Source: DATGFB01 sp032160545
Lineage (GTDB): Bacteria; Actinomycetota; Actinomycetes; Mycobacteriales; Jatrophihabitantaceae
Direction: 5' to 3'
Assembly (NCBI GenBank): GCA_032160545.1
Contig: JAVHVN010000108.1
Coordinates: forward strand, 1-9,354
Length of the DNA stretch: 9,354 nt
Every line of letters begins with the position of its first letter. Positions within the stretch are counted from its first letter, which is position 1. Shown piece by piece: positions 1-6,037 of this stretch. A program made the position numbers and the translations under genes. Under the pieces are notes generated by a model, which worked only from the letters and a program-made list of their open reading frames with translations, did not search any database and was not told the DNA's origin.

Positions 1-795
1 GTCGACACCGTCGCGTTCTCCGCCAGGGGGATCGCCGAACAGTTCGTCCTGGACCTCGCCGCGCACGGCCTGGCCTGCACCTGCCTCGAACTTCAGGCGT
101 TCAGCGAGAACGGCGAGGAGACGGTGCGCCGCTGGCGGCACACCGGCGTGCTGTCGCCGGTCGACGTCCTCGACCGGGTGCGCTGGCAGCTCGAGGGCTG
201 GCTCTCCCGCCCGGACCGCCCCACCGGGGGGGTCTCGCGGCTGCGGCTCGTCCCGATCGAGACGGTGCCGACCGGCGCGCACCAGCAATCGTTGTGGGGC
301 GGGTCAGGCGCCGAGGACGAGCGGGCGCACCGCGCTCTCGCCCGCGTGCAGACGCTGCTCGGGCACGGCTCGGTCCTGGTGCCGGTCGTCGACGGCGGCC
401 GCGATCCGAGCCAGCGCACCCGGCTGGTGCCGTGGGGCGACGATCCCGAGCCGGTCCGCTCGCCCGAGCGGCCCTGGCCCGGGCAGCTGCCGGCTCCGGC
501 GCCGTCGGTCCTGCTCGACCCACCCCGGCCGGCACAGGTGCTCGACGAGGCCGGCCGATCGGTGCGCGTCACCGACCGCGGTGCGGTGCCGTTCCCGCCG
601 GCCCGGTTCCGGTTCGGCGGCGACGTGCTCGCGGTGCAGTCGTGGGCCGGCCCGTGGCCGGTCGACGAGCGCTGGTGGAGCGCCGAGGCGCGGGTGGCCG
701 TGCGATGCCAGCTCGTCGACGTCAGCGGGCGGGCCTACCTCGTGTCGTGCGCGCCGCCCGACGGAGGCTGGCAGGTCGAGGCGATCTACGACTGA
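1..795 (+). CDS. imuB: ImuB, Y-family DNA polymerase-like mutasome subunit (3' part)
   Basis: Only the last 264 codons lie in the window; the frame is open from base 1 to the TGA at 793-795. The visible part is the region after the polymerase core: a little-finger-like segment (about residues 1-90, with RVRWQLEGWL and GGVSRLRLVP), then the LWGG...AEDERAHRALARVQ stretch, RTRLVPWGD, WAGPWPVDERWW and a C-terminal AYLVSC...WQVEAIYD. That order is characteristic of actinobacterial ImuB. In the known family ImuB lacks polymerase activity and acts as a hub that binds the beta clamp, ImuA' and DnaE2 during SOS-induced mutagenic repair. No dnaE2 follows: the next gene converges on it with no gap. The start, the catalytic region and any LexA box lie outside the window. 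Confidence 0.9.
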   Translation, partial: VDTVAFSARGIAEQFVLDLAAHGLACTCLELQAFSENGEETVRRWRHTGVLSPVDVLDRVRWQLEGWLSRPDRPTGGVSRLRLVPIETVPTGAHQQSLWGGSGAEDERAHRALARVQTLLGHGSVLVPVVDGGRDPSQRTRLVPWGDDPEPVRSPERPWPGQLPAPAPSVLLDPPRPAQVLDEAGRSVRVTDRGAVPFPPARFRFGGDVLAVQSWAGPWPVDERWWSAEARVAVRCQLVDVSGRAYLVSCAPPDGGWQVEAIYD

Positions 796-1287
796 TCAGA
801 TGGCCGTCGATCGGCGTTCGAGAAGCACGACGTCGCGCCACCGGTCCCCGCGGCGCCCGAGGCGCTCGCGGGTGCCGACAACCCGGAATCCGGCGGCACG
901 GTGCAGCGCCATGCTCGCCGCGTTCTCGGGGAACACGCCGGACTCGATCGTCCAGATGCCGGCGTCCTGCGTCGAGGCGATCAGCGCGTCGAGCAGCGCC
1001 CGCCCGACGCCGCGACCGCGGGCGGCGCGTGCCACGTACACCGAGTGCTCGACCACACCGGCGTACACGCAGCGGCTGGACACCGGGCTGACGGCGACCC
1101 AGCCGAGAACCTCGCCGCCGCCGCCGAGGGCGACGAAGCGGTGCTGCGGCAACTTGGCGGCGTCGAAGGCGGCCCACGCCGGCGGCTCGGTCTCGAACGT
1201 GGCATCGCCGTCGACGATGCCCTCCTGGTAGATCGCGAGAACCGCCGCGGCGTGCTCGTCCGTCATCGGCGCGACCCGCACGCTCAT
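796..1287 (-). CDS. arsN1: ArsN1-like GNAT N-acetyltransferase (arsinothricin/phosphinothricin type)
   Basis: A 163-residue GNAT protein, last gene of the arsenic operon. The acetyl-CoA loop RGRGVG is at residues 90-95 and the C-terminal signature runs FPENAASMALH (119-129), GFRVVGTRERLG (133-144), WRDVVLLERRS (150-160), matching the phosphinothricin-acetyltransferase branch. Members of this branch inside ars operons (ArsN1) acetylate the amino group of arsinothricin, an organoarsenical glutamate analogue, and also phosphinothricin. The ATG at 1285-1287 overlaps the arsC stop as ATGA, so translational coupling is likely. The stop (796-798) abuts the imuB stop directly. Family assignment is firm. 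The substrate is inferred from operon context and could equally be phosphinothricin. Confidence 0.88.
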   Translation of the reverse strand: MSVRVAPMTDEHAAAVLAIYQEGIVDGDATFETEPPAWAAFDAAKLPQHRFVALGGGGEVLGWVAVSPVSSRCVYAGVVEHSVYVARAARGRGVGRALLDALIASTQDAGIWTIESGVFPENAASMALHRAAGFRVVGTRERLGRRGDRWRDVVLLERRSTAI

Positions 1288-1703
1288 GACGCGAGCGACC
1301 CGATCAGCTTTTCGACGCGCGCCCGGATGTCGTCGCGCACCCCCCGGACGAACGCGAGGTCCTGCCCGGCCGGGTCGTCGAGCACCCAGTCCTCGTAGCG
1401 CTTGCCCGGATAGAACGGGCAGGTGTCGCCGCAGCCCATCGTGACCACGACGTCGGAATCCTGCACAGCATCGGTGCTGAGCAGCTTGGGCACCTCGGCG
1501 GTAATGTCGATGCCGACCTCACGCATTGCCTCGACGGCGACGGGGTTGATGTGCTCGGCCGGCTCGGAGCCGGCCGAGCGGACCTCGATCCGATCGCCGG
1601 CCAGCTGCCGCAGCCAGCCCGCCGCCATCTGGGAGCGCCCGGCGTTGTGCACGCAGACGAACAGCACCGCCGGTCTATCGCGTCGATCCGGTCGATCGGT
1701 CAT
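1284..1703 (-). CDS. arsC: Arsenate reductase ArsC (low-molecular-weight phosphatase fold)
   Basis: 139 residues, the usual length of a single-domain ArsC, which reduces As(V) to As(III) in the cytoplasm. The P-loop is CVHNAGRS at 17-24 (nucleophile C17, Arg23), followed by SAGSEPA (43-49), GCGDTCP (90-96) and the catalytic-acid loop WVLDDPAG (106-113). Cysteines C91 and C95 could take part in a thioredoxin-type disulfide relay; actinobacterial relatives may use mycothiol/mycoredoxin instead, and the sequence alone does not settle which. The start ATG (1701-1703) overlaps the upstream channel stop by ATGA and has an AGGAG ribosome binding site (1711-1715) seven bases away. The frame is open further upstream to 2078, but that part is antisense-frame noise inside the channel gene. 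Confidence 0.95.
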   Translation of the reverse strand: MTDRPDRRDRPAVLFVCVHNAGRSQMAAGWLRQLAGDRIEVRSAGSEPAEHINPVAVEAMREVGIDITAEVPKLLSTDAVQDSDVVVTMGCGDTCPFYPGKRYEDWVLDDPAGQDLAFVRGVRDDIRARVEKLIGSLAS

Positions 1704-2377
1704 GAGAGGGCTCCTGCGGGCCGGGGGTACAGGACGGCGACAGCGCCACATCCGGCAGTGGCACCGACGAGCTGCATGACGACGAACATCGGGACCGACG
1801 ACGGCGCGATGCCGCTGAACGTGTCGCTGAACTCGCGGGCGACCGTGACCGCGGGATTGGCGAAGCTGGTCGAGCTGGTGAACCAGTAGGCGGCGGTGAT
1901 GTAGCCGCCGACCGCGAACGCGACGCGTTCGGCTCGCCCGGCGCGGATCGCTCCGAAGACCACCACGACGAGCCCGAACGTGGCGACCGCCTCGGCGAGC
2001 AGCACGCCCCCACCGGAACGATGGTGCGTCGAGAGGTCGATCGCGCCGCGGTCGAACATCGCGTTGGCGACGATGCACCCGAGGATCGCTCCGGCGAACT
2101 GCGCCGCGACGAGGGCGCCGGCGGCCCGCCCGCTGATCGCGCCCAGCACGCGCTCGACGAGCGTGACGACCGGGTTGAACGCCGCCGACACCGGCTGCAG
2201 GGCGACGATGAGGGCGACCAGGGCGGCACCGGTGACCAGGCTGTTCTCGAGCAGCTGCAGGCCGGTGTCGCCGGGCGACAGGCGCTGCGCCGCGATGCCC
2301 GAACCGACGACCGCCATGACGAGGAAGGCGGTGCCGACGAACTCACCGAGCGCACGACGGGCGAGGGCGTTCGTCAT
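1700..2377 (-). CDS. aqpS: Aquaglyceroporin (MIP family), AqpS-like arsenite channel
   Basis: 225 residues with six predicted membrane spans (about 11-33, 45-65, 86-108, 123-146, 151-168, 194-217) and two half-helices of the MIP fold. The first NPA box is changed to NPV (68-70); the second is intact NPA (174-176). The residue after it is V177, where most aquaporins have the Arg of the aromatic/Arg filter. Lying between arsR and arsC, it takes the place of an ArsB/ACR3 pump, as AqpS does in Sinorhizobium meliloti: arsenite made by ArsC would leave down its gradient. The start ATG (2375-2377) overlaps the arsR stop (ATGA), and the stop overlaps the arsC start. The role comes from context and family; transport direction and substrates are inferred. 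Confidence 0.88.
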   Translation of the reverse strand: MTNALARRALGEFVGTAFLVMAVVGSGIAAQRLSPGDTGLQLLENSLVTGAALVALIVALQPVSAAFNPVVTLVERVLGAISGRAAGALVAAQFAGAILGCIVANAMFDRGAIDLSTHHRSGGGVLLAEAVATFGLVVVVFGAIRAGRAERVAFAVGGYITAAYWFTSSTSFANPAVTVAREFSDTFSGIAPSSVPMFVVMQLVGATAGCGAVAVLYPRPAGALS

Positions 2378-2733
2378 CGCGCGGTCGTGCCGATGAGCGC
2401 CGCGAGAGTCGTCAGCGCCTCGGTGTGCGCGCGGTAGTAGACCCACACCCCGCGCTTCTCGCGCTCGAGCAGCCCGGCGTCGTGGAGCACCTTCAGATGG
2501 TGGCTGATCGTGGGCTGGCTCAGGTCGAAGGCGTCATTCAGGTCGCACACGCAGGCCTCGCCGCCCTCGTGCGACGCGACGAGCGACATCAGCCGCAGCC
2601 GCACCGGGTCGGCGAGCGCCTTGAGCAGCGGCGCCACTTGGTCGGCCTGCCCGGCGGTGAGGGGTTCGCGCGCCAGCGGTGCGCAGCACGCGACCGTGGC
2701 CACCGGATCCAGCACCGGCAGAGACTTCGACAT
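2374..2733 (-). CDS. arsR: ArsR-family As(III)-responsive repressor
   Basis: 119 residues from the chosen ATG (2731-2733). It is a winged-helix regulator: helix-turn-helix LSQPTISHHLKVL at 71-83, wing EREKRGVWVYY at 90-100. Candidate As(III) ligands are the N-terminal pair C16-C17 and the CVC at 61-63. This layout resembles the N-terminal-pair plus CVC type known in actinobacterial ArsR (Corynebacterium glutamicum) rather than the ELCVCDL-only enterobacterial site. An in-frame ATG at 2767-2769 would add 12 residues, but that stretch contains the promoter and operator dyad. The shorter start also has a -10-like box six bases upstream and no Shine-Dalgarno, which fits a leaderless mRNA. It probably represses both its own operon and the divergent arsI. 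Confidence 0.93.
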   Translation of the reverse strand: MSKSLPVLDPVATVACCAPLAREPLTAGQADQVAPLLKALADPVRLRLMSLVASHEGGEACVCDLNDAFDLSQPTISHHLKVLHDAGLLEREKRGVWVYYRAHTEALTTLAALIGTTAR

Positions 2734-2739
2734 GCGTAA

Positions 2740-2769
2740 ATATTGACAGATGTCGATGTCATCGGGCAA
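2740..2769 (-). promoter_or_regulatory. Candidate arsR operon promoter (leaderless)
   Basis: Reading the minus strand, TTGCCC (2764-2769) and CAATAT (2740-2745) are separated by 18 bases. The -10 box ends six bases before the arsR ATG, so transcription would begin at or next to the start codon. This explains the missing ribosome binding site. The match to consensus is modest; the positional fit is the main support. Confidence 0.5.
2742..2757. promoter_or_regulatory. Probable ArsR operator dyad
   Basis: An imperfect palindrome, ATTGACA-GA-TGTCGAT, with arms matching at 6 of 7 positions. It overlaps the arsR -10 box and spacer, so a bound repressor would block RNA polymerase. Size, symmetry and position fit ArsR-family operators. 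A perfect plus-strand TTGACA lies inside it (2743-2748), but no well-spaced -10 box follows it toward arsI. Confidence 0.6.
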
Positions 2770-2779
2770 CCTCTAGGAC

Positions 2780-2795
2780 ATAGACGTCCATCGAT
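2780..2795. promoter_or_regulatory. Possible second, degenerate ArsR site near arsI
   Basis: ATAGACG-TC-CATCGAT has the same 7-2-7 geometry as the dyad at 2742-2757, with 5 of 7 arm positions matching. Its centre is 38 bases from the first, just upstream of the arsI ribosome binding site. It may let ArsR control arsI separately. The degeneracy makes chance a real alternative. Confidence 0.3.
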
Positions 2796-2808
2796 ATTTG
2801 GAGGCACC

Positions 2809-3273
2809 ATGTCCCGCGTGCAGCTCGCACTCAACGTCGACGACCTCGAGGCGTCCGTCGCGTTCTACTCGACCCTGTTCGGCACCCCGCCGGCCAAGCT
2901 GCGCGCGGGCTACGCGAACTTCGCGGTCGCCGAGCCGCCGCTGAAGCTGGTCCTCATCGAGAACCCGGGCCAGGGCGGCAGCGTCAACCACCTGGGCGTC
3001 GAGGTCGCGGACACCGTCGCAGTGGACGCCGAACAGACCCGGCTCGCCCTCGCCGGCTTCGGCTCGATCGACGAGCGCGGCACGACCTGCTGCTACGCGC
3101 AGCAGGACAAGTTCTGGGTCGAGAACACCCCCGACGGCGAGCGCTGGGAGATCTACACCGTGCTCGCCGACAGCGAGACGTTCGGCGCTGCCGAGCCGGT
3201 TGCCGCGGGCGAGACCTGCTGCGGCGTGGCGGTCGGCGACGCGCCCGCCCCGGCCGCGACCGCCTGCTGCTGA
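2809..3273 (+). CDS. arsI: ArsI/CadI-family C-As lyase (vicinal oxygen chelate metalloenzyme)
   Basis: 154 residues of the glyoxalase/VOC fold, beginning MSRVQLALNVDDLEAS as in the CadI/ArsI family. Expected Fe(II) ligands are visible as Q5, H61 (in NHLGVEV) and E114 (in GERWEIYTV), and the substrate-binding vicinal cysteines are C94-C95 (GTTCCYAQQDKFWV). ArsI uses O2 to split the carbon-arsenic bond of trivalent methylarsenic and related organoarsenicals, releasing As(III). The closely related mycobacterial CadI was named for cadmium induction. The ATG has a GGAGG ribosome binding site (2800-2804) four bases upstream; an in-frame upstream TTG at 2743 would start inside the operator and is rejected. 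The tail adds two more Cys pairs (137-138 and 153-154). The stop is seven bases from the convergent gene's stop. Confidence 0.92.
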   Translation: MSRVQLALNVDDLEASVAFYSTLFGTPPAKLRAGYANFAVAEPPLKLVLIENPGQGGSVNHLGVEVADTVAVDAEQTRLALAGFGSIDERGTTCCYAQQDKFWVENTPDGERWEIYTVLADSETFGAAEPVAAGETCCGVAVGDAPAPAATACC

Positions 3274-3280
3274 CCTGCGC

Positions 3281-4153
3281 TCAGGCGGTGAGCTGCTTCA
3301 TCGAGTCGGCGACTCGCCGCCAGTTCGCGACCTGCGCGAGGGCCTCGTCGGCAACCTTGATGGCACGCTGCTCCCAGCCCGGCTGGTCGGTGCGCAGCTG
3401 CTGGTCCCAGAACGTGGCGTCCTTGCGCTGCGTGAGATCGAAGATCTTCTGCAGGAGGTGAACCGGATCGCCGCCACCGGCCCTGTCGAGTCGGGCACCG
3501 GCGGTCGGATCCTGCTTGAGCACGACCTGCTTCCAGCTCGTCACCGCGACACTGATGCTGCGGGGGCCGGTGCCGGACGAGAACGCCGCGTCCAGGTTCT
3601 GGCGCGTGGGGCGCGCCTTGAACTTCTTCATCAGCGCCTCGGTCTCCTCGCACCCCTTGCGGATGTTGAGGTACACCGTCTTGATCGCGGAGTTGAGCTT
3701 CTCGTCGACGCCGACGGTCTTGCCGGCGCGCTCCTTGAGGATGTTGCGCCGGATCTCGAGCTCCATCTTTCCGCGGTTGTTGATCATCTTCAGCCGGTTG
3801 ATCAGCACGCCGAAGCCGGTCTTCATATCTGGGTCCGATGGGCCGATGTCCCTGGCTTCCAGCTCGAACGCGGCGACATTCTTCTTGATGCCCTCGCTCA
3901 ACTTGGCGTAGGCGACTTCCATGTTCTTCAGTGACTTGAGGACCTCGTCCTTGGTCTTCGCGCGCTCGGTACCGACATTGGCCTTGTCGTAGGCGTCCAG
4001 CCGCTCGGCGAGCGTCTTGCCGGATTTGAAGAGGACCTTCAGTTTTGCGACGCCTGCCTCCTTGCCCTTGTTCTTCAACACCGCCGCGCGCTTGTTGGTC
4101 AGCGCCTCGAACTCCTTCATCGCGTTGTCGTAGGACTCTCGCAAGCTCTCCAT
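3281..4153 (-). CDS. Hypothetical lysine-rich, helical cytoplasmic protein
   Basis: I do not recognise this 290-residue protein. It has no signal peptide, membrane span or Cys cluster; the single Cys is in RKGCEETEALMKKF. Residues 1 to about 190 are rich in Lys, Glu, Ala and Leu with heptad-like spacing, suggesting long helices or coiled coil. The last 100 contain an SGTGPRS turn, a TSWKQVV segment and a Trp/Gln-rich helical end (WDQQL...GWEQRA...WRRVADSM). Abundant Lys rather than Arg is unusual beside its neighbours. The ATG at 4151-4153 has GGGAGG upstream on its strand, but at a rather long spacing of about 11 bases. It converges on arsI, and its 223-bp upstream region, which contains an ATTGCG dyad, suggests its own transcription unit. 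Long open frame and codon bias support it being real. Confidence 0.75.
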   Translation of the reverse strand: MESLRESYDNAMKEFEALTNKRAAVLKNKGKEAGVAKLKVLFKSGKTLAERLDAYDKANVGTERAKTKDEVLKSLKNMEVAYAKLSEGIKKNVAAFELEARDIGPSDPDMKTGFGVLINRLKMINNRGKMELEIRRNILKERAGKTVGVDEKLNSAIKTVYLNIRKGCEETEALMKKFKARPTRQNLDAAFSSGTGPRSISVAVTSWKQVVLKQDPTAGARLDRAGGGDPVHLLQKIFDLTQRKDATFWDQQLRTDQPGWEQRAIKVADEALAQVANWRRVADSMKQLTA

Positions 4154-4223
4154 CGGCTCAGGGGCCTCCCGTGTCGTCAGCGGTTGCGCGCCGGTATCGC
4201 CGGGTGATCATCGCCGAGGTCGG

Positions 4224-4237
4224 ATTGCGTCCGCAAT
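4224..4237. promoter_or_regulatory. Perfect dyad upstream of the 290-residue gene
   Basis: ATTGCG-TC-CGCAAT is a perfect 6-bp inverted repeat with a 2-base centre, 71 bases upstream of the unknown gene's ATG. It looks like an operator for a dimeric regulator. Related half-sites (GCAATT at 4281-4286 and 4291-4296, ten bases apart) lie further upstream. No regulator gene is adjacent, so the binding protein is unknown. Confidence 0.35.
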
Positions 4238-4335
4238 AGCCGTCTGCGTTTCACGGCGACCGCAGGCCAGAATGCGACGAGCAATTCACCGCAATTGCCA
4301 ATGGTCGATCATTTCGCCGTGACCGGCATATTTCG

Positions 4336-4373
4336 CCCGGCTCGTCCGGGTCACTCGGACGGATCATTCGTCC
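4336..4373. terminator. Hairpin cluster after the YihY gene, possible terminator
   Basis: Three overlapping GC-rich hairpins lie just beyond the YihY stop: CCCGG/CCGGG (4336-4350), CGTCCG/CGGACG (4343-4361, 7-base loop) and GGACG/CGTCC (4357-4373). They are mutually exclusive. There is no U-tract on either strand, so a classical intrinsic terminator is not shown. Position at the 3' end of the minus-strand gene is the main support. Confidence 0.35.
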
Positions 4374-4376
4374 CGA

Positions 4377-5351
4377 TCACTCGGACGGGTCGAACTCCAC
4401 GTCGATCGACTGGAAGCCCTTCGCGCGTTGCGCCTTCGCCTGGTCTGTGTACGCGCGCTCGTCGGCGCTCGTCAGGTCGACGTCGTCGGTGAACGGCGTG
4501 AGCAGCGCGCGCGGGTAGAGCCGCATGGAGCGCACGGCGTTGTACTCCGCGGCGAGGACGACCACGACGGCCTCGACGTAGATCCACGCGATCAGGCCGA
4601 GCACGAGCGCGAAGACACTGTTCGTCACCGAGGTGTGCTTGACGACGTGGCCGACGTAGGCCGTGCCGGACCACTGCAGCAGCTGCCAGGCGACCGCGGC
4701 GGCGAGGGCGCCGGGCACCGTGTCCCGCAACGACAGCGCACGCGTGGTCGCCAGCTTGAAGGCGAGGGTGAACACGGCGGCGTTCACCGCCATCGCGGCG
4801 ACGACCAGCAGCACCTTGACCGGCGTGCGGATGTCGGCGCCGTAAGCCTCGGCGCTCGTACCCAGCGCCGACAGGATCGTCGTGCCGAGGACGGAGAGGC
4901 CGACGACGAGCAGCAACAACAGGCTGCGAGCGCGGCTCGCCAACGGGTTCGGGCGGTTGTTGCGCGGCACCCGCCAGATCGTGTTCATGGCATTCTGCGC
5001 CGCCTGCGCAACGCCGAGGCCGCCGTAGAGCGTGCCGAGGATGCCGACCGCCAGGCCGATGCCGCTGCCGGACACTCCGTGCGCTTTGCTCAGCTGGTCC
5101 CCCACGATCGGGAACTGCCCGAGCGCGGAGTTGAGCACCCGCTGCTGCAGCGCCGGGTCACCCGCCAGCACGAAGTTGAGGATGGTCGACAGCAGGAGCA
5201 GCAGCGGGAACAACGACAGGAACCCGTAGTAGGTGATGAGCGCGGCGAGGTAGCCGCCCTGGTCGTCGACGTACTTGTAGATCACCGCGATCGGCAGGCC
5301 GGCTCGGGGGTGCTTGCGCTGGTAGGCGTCGAGACGTTCGACGAACGACAT
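4377..5351 (-). CDS. YihY/virulence factor BrkB family inner-membrane protein
   Basis: 324 residues with six hydrophobic spans (about 33-61, 95-117, 141-166, 177-200, 211-232, 243-268), the YihY/BrkB pattern. Family marks are the amphipathic start FVERLDAYQRKHP, DDQGGYLAALITYYGFLSLF (29-48), GLGVAQAAQNAMNTIW (111-126), WQLLQW and NSVFALVLGLIAWIYVEA (244-261). The C-terminal tail of about 50 residues is charged and probably cytoplasmic. The family was once misassigned as RNase BN, and its function is still not settled. The start is taken at ATG 5349-5351 because the family begins there; an ATG 13 codons upstream (5388-5390) falls on a -10-like box. The ribosome binding site is weak. It appears monocistronic. 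Confidence 0.9.
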   Translation of the reverse strand: MSFVERLDAYQRKHPRAGLPIAVIYKYVDDQGGYLAALITYYGFLSLFPLLLLLSTILNFVLAGDPALQQRVLNSALGQFPIVGDQLSKAHGVSGSGIGLAVGILGTLYGGLGVAQAAQNAMNTIWRVPRNNRPNPLASRARSLLLLLVVGLSVLGTTILSALGTSAEAYGADIRTPVKVLLVVAAMAVNAAVFTLAFKLATTRALSLRDTVPGALAAAVAWQLLQWSGTAYVGHVVKHTSVTNSVFALVLGLIAWIYVEAVVVVLAAEYNAVRSMRLYPRALLTPFTDDVDLTSADERAYTDQAKAQRAKGFQSIDVEFDPSE

Positions 5352-5387
5352 GGGCGGTTCCGCTCGAAGGCAGGGTCGGTCCACCAG

Positions 5388-5415
5388 CATGTACCCCCGC
5401 TCTCACGGTGGCCAA
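5388..5415 (-). promoter_or_regulatory. Candidate promoter of the YihY gene
   Basis: On the minus strand TTGGCC (5410-5415) is followed after 16 bases by TACATG (5388-5393). Transcription would begin around 5380 and give a leader of roughly 30 bases. The boxes match consensus only partly. Confidence 0.3.
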
Positions 5416-5503
5416 ACCCGTGTTGGCGCCTACCCCGGCCCTCGCACAACTTCGACGGCATCCGGGCCACCCCGGCCGTGATCGAGACTGCGGCAGAGTC
5501 CGC

Positions 5504-5965
5504 CTAGCCGGTCTCGGCCAGCGTCGCCGCCACGGTCGCCGCGAGGTTCCAGACCGCCTCGCGGTCGTCCCTCGAAGGGGCGCCGATCACGCTGACCGGT
5601 TCGCCGACCCGCTTCCAGCCGAGCCCCTGCGCAATCGACTCGACAGCCCGGACTGCGCCGGCCGTGTCGTTGTTGCCGTGGACGTACAGGCCGTACGGCG
5701 CGCCCTCGTTGGCAGTCAAGGTCGGGTAGTACACCGCGTCGAAGAATGCTTTGAGCGCGCCCGACATGTACCCGATGTTGGCGGGCGTACCGAGCAGGAA
5801 CCCGTCGGCGGCGAGCGCGTCCGAGACGGTCGCGGCCAGGGCCGGCCGTACGAGCACGTCGACGCCCACGATGCCTTCGGCCCGAGTGCCGTCCAACGCC
5901 GCCTCGAGCAGCTCCTGGGTTGCGGGGGAGGTCGTGTGATGCACGACGAGCAGCGTCCTGGCCAC
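5504..5965 (-). CDS. Flavodoxin-like / NAD(P)H-dependent FMN reductase family protein
   Basis: 153 residues of the flavodoxin fold. The first strand TLLVVHHTTSPATQELLEA (4-22) carries the phosphate-binding loop, and GTPANIGYMSGALKAFFD (59-76) is the typical flavin-contact motif of small FMN reductases and WrbA-like proteins. VHGNND (95-100) lies where the second flavin loop is expected. It probably binds FMN and serves as an electron carrier or quinone/FMN reductase; the partner is unknown. The start is a GTG (5963-5965) giving VARTLLVVHH. Another GTG three codons upstream is possible, and neither has a strong ribosome binding site. It is transcribed divergently from the acetyltransferase gene 72 bases away. 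It lacks the features of ArsH despite the arsenic genes nearby. Confidence 0.85.
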   Translation of the reverse strand: MARTLLVVHHTTSPATQELLEAALDGTRAEGIVGVDVLVRPALAATVSDALAADGFLLGTPANIGYMSGALKAFFDAVYYPTLTANEGAPYGLYVHGNNDTAGAVRAVESIAQGLGWKRVGEPVSVIGAPSRDDREAVWNLAATVAATLAETG

Positions 5966-5998
5966 GGGCGTCACGCTAGCCGTCCGTCCGTGGCGGCA

Positions 5999-6030
5999 CT
6001 GACTGTCGACATGATCCGCTCGGTTAGCGT
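5999..6030 (+). promoter_or_regulatory. Candidate promoter for the hexapeptide acetyltransferase
   Basis: CTGACT (5999-6004) and TAGCGT (6025-6030) are 20 bases apart. The -10 box ends seven bases before the GTG at 6038, consistent with a leaderless transcript. The spacing is long, so this is tentative. Confidence 0.3.
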
Positions 6031-6037
6031 GGGCGGG

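Noticed and set aside
1704..2078. N-terminal extension of arsC
   Set aside because: The extra residues are Arg/His-rich and lie out of frame inside the channel gene. The ATG at 1703 has a proper AGGAG and gives the family length.
2743..2808. Upstream TTG start for arsI
   Set aside because: It would translate the operator region; ATG 2809 has a GGAGG site and the conserved MSRVQLALNV start.
5504..5965. ArsH, because of the nearby arsenic genes
   Set aside because: The protein is shorter than ArsH, lacks its N-terminal region, and is separated from the ars operon by two unrelated genes.
5408..6037. Plus-strand frame continuous with the acetyltransferase from 5408
   Set aside because: This part is antisense to the flavodoxin gene and resembles no protein. 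The family N-terminus begins around RERMLAGEPY.
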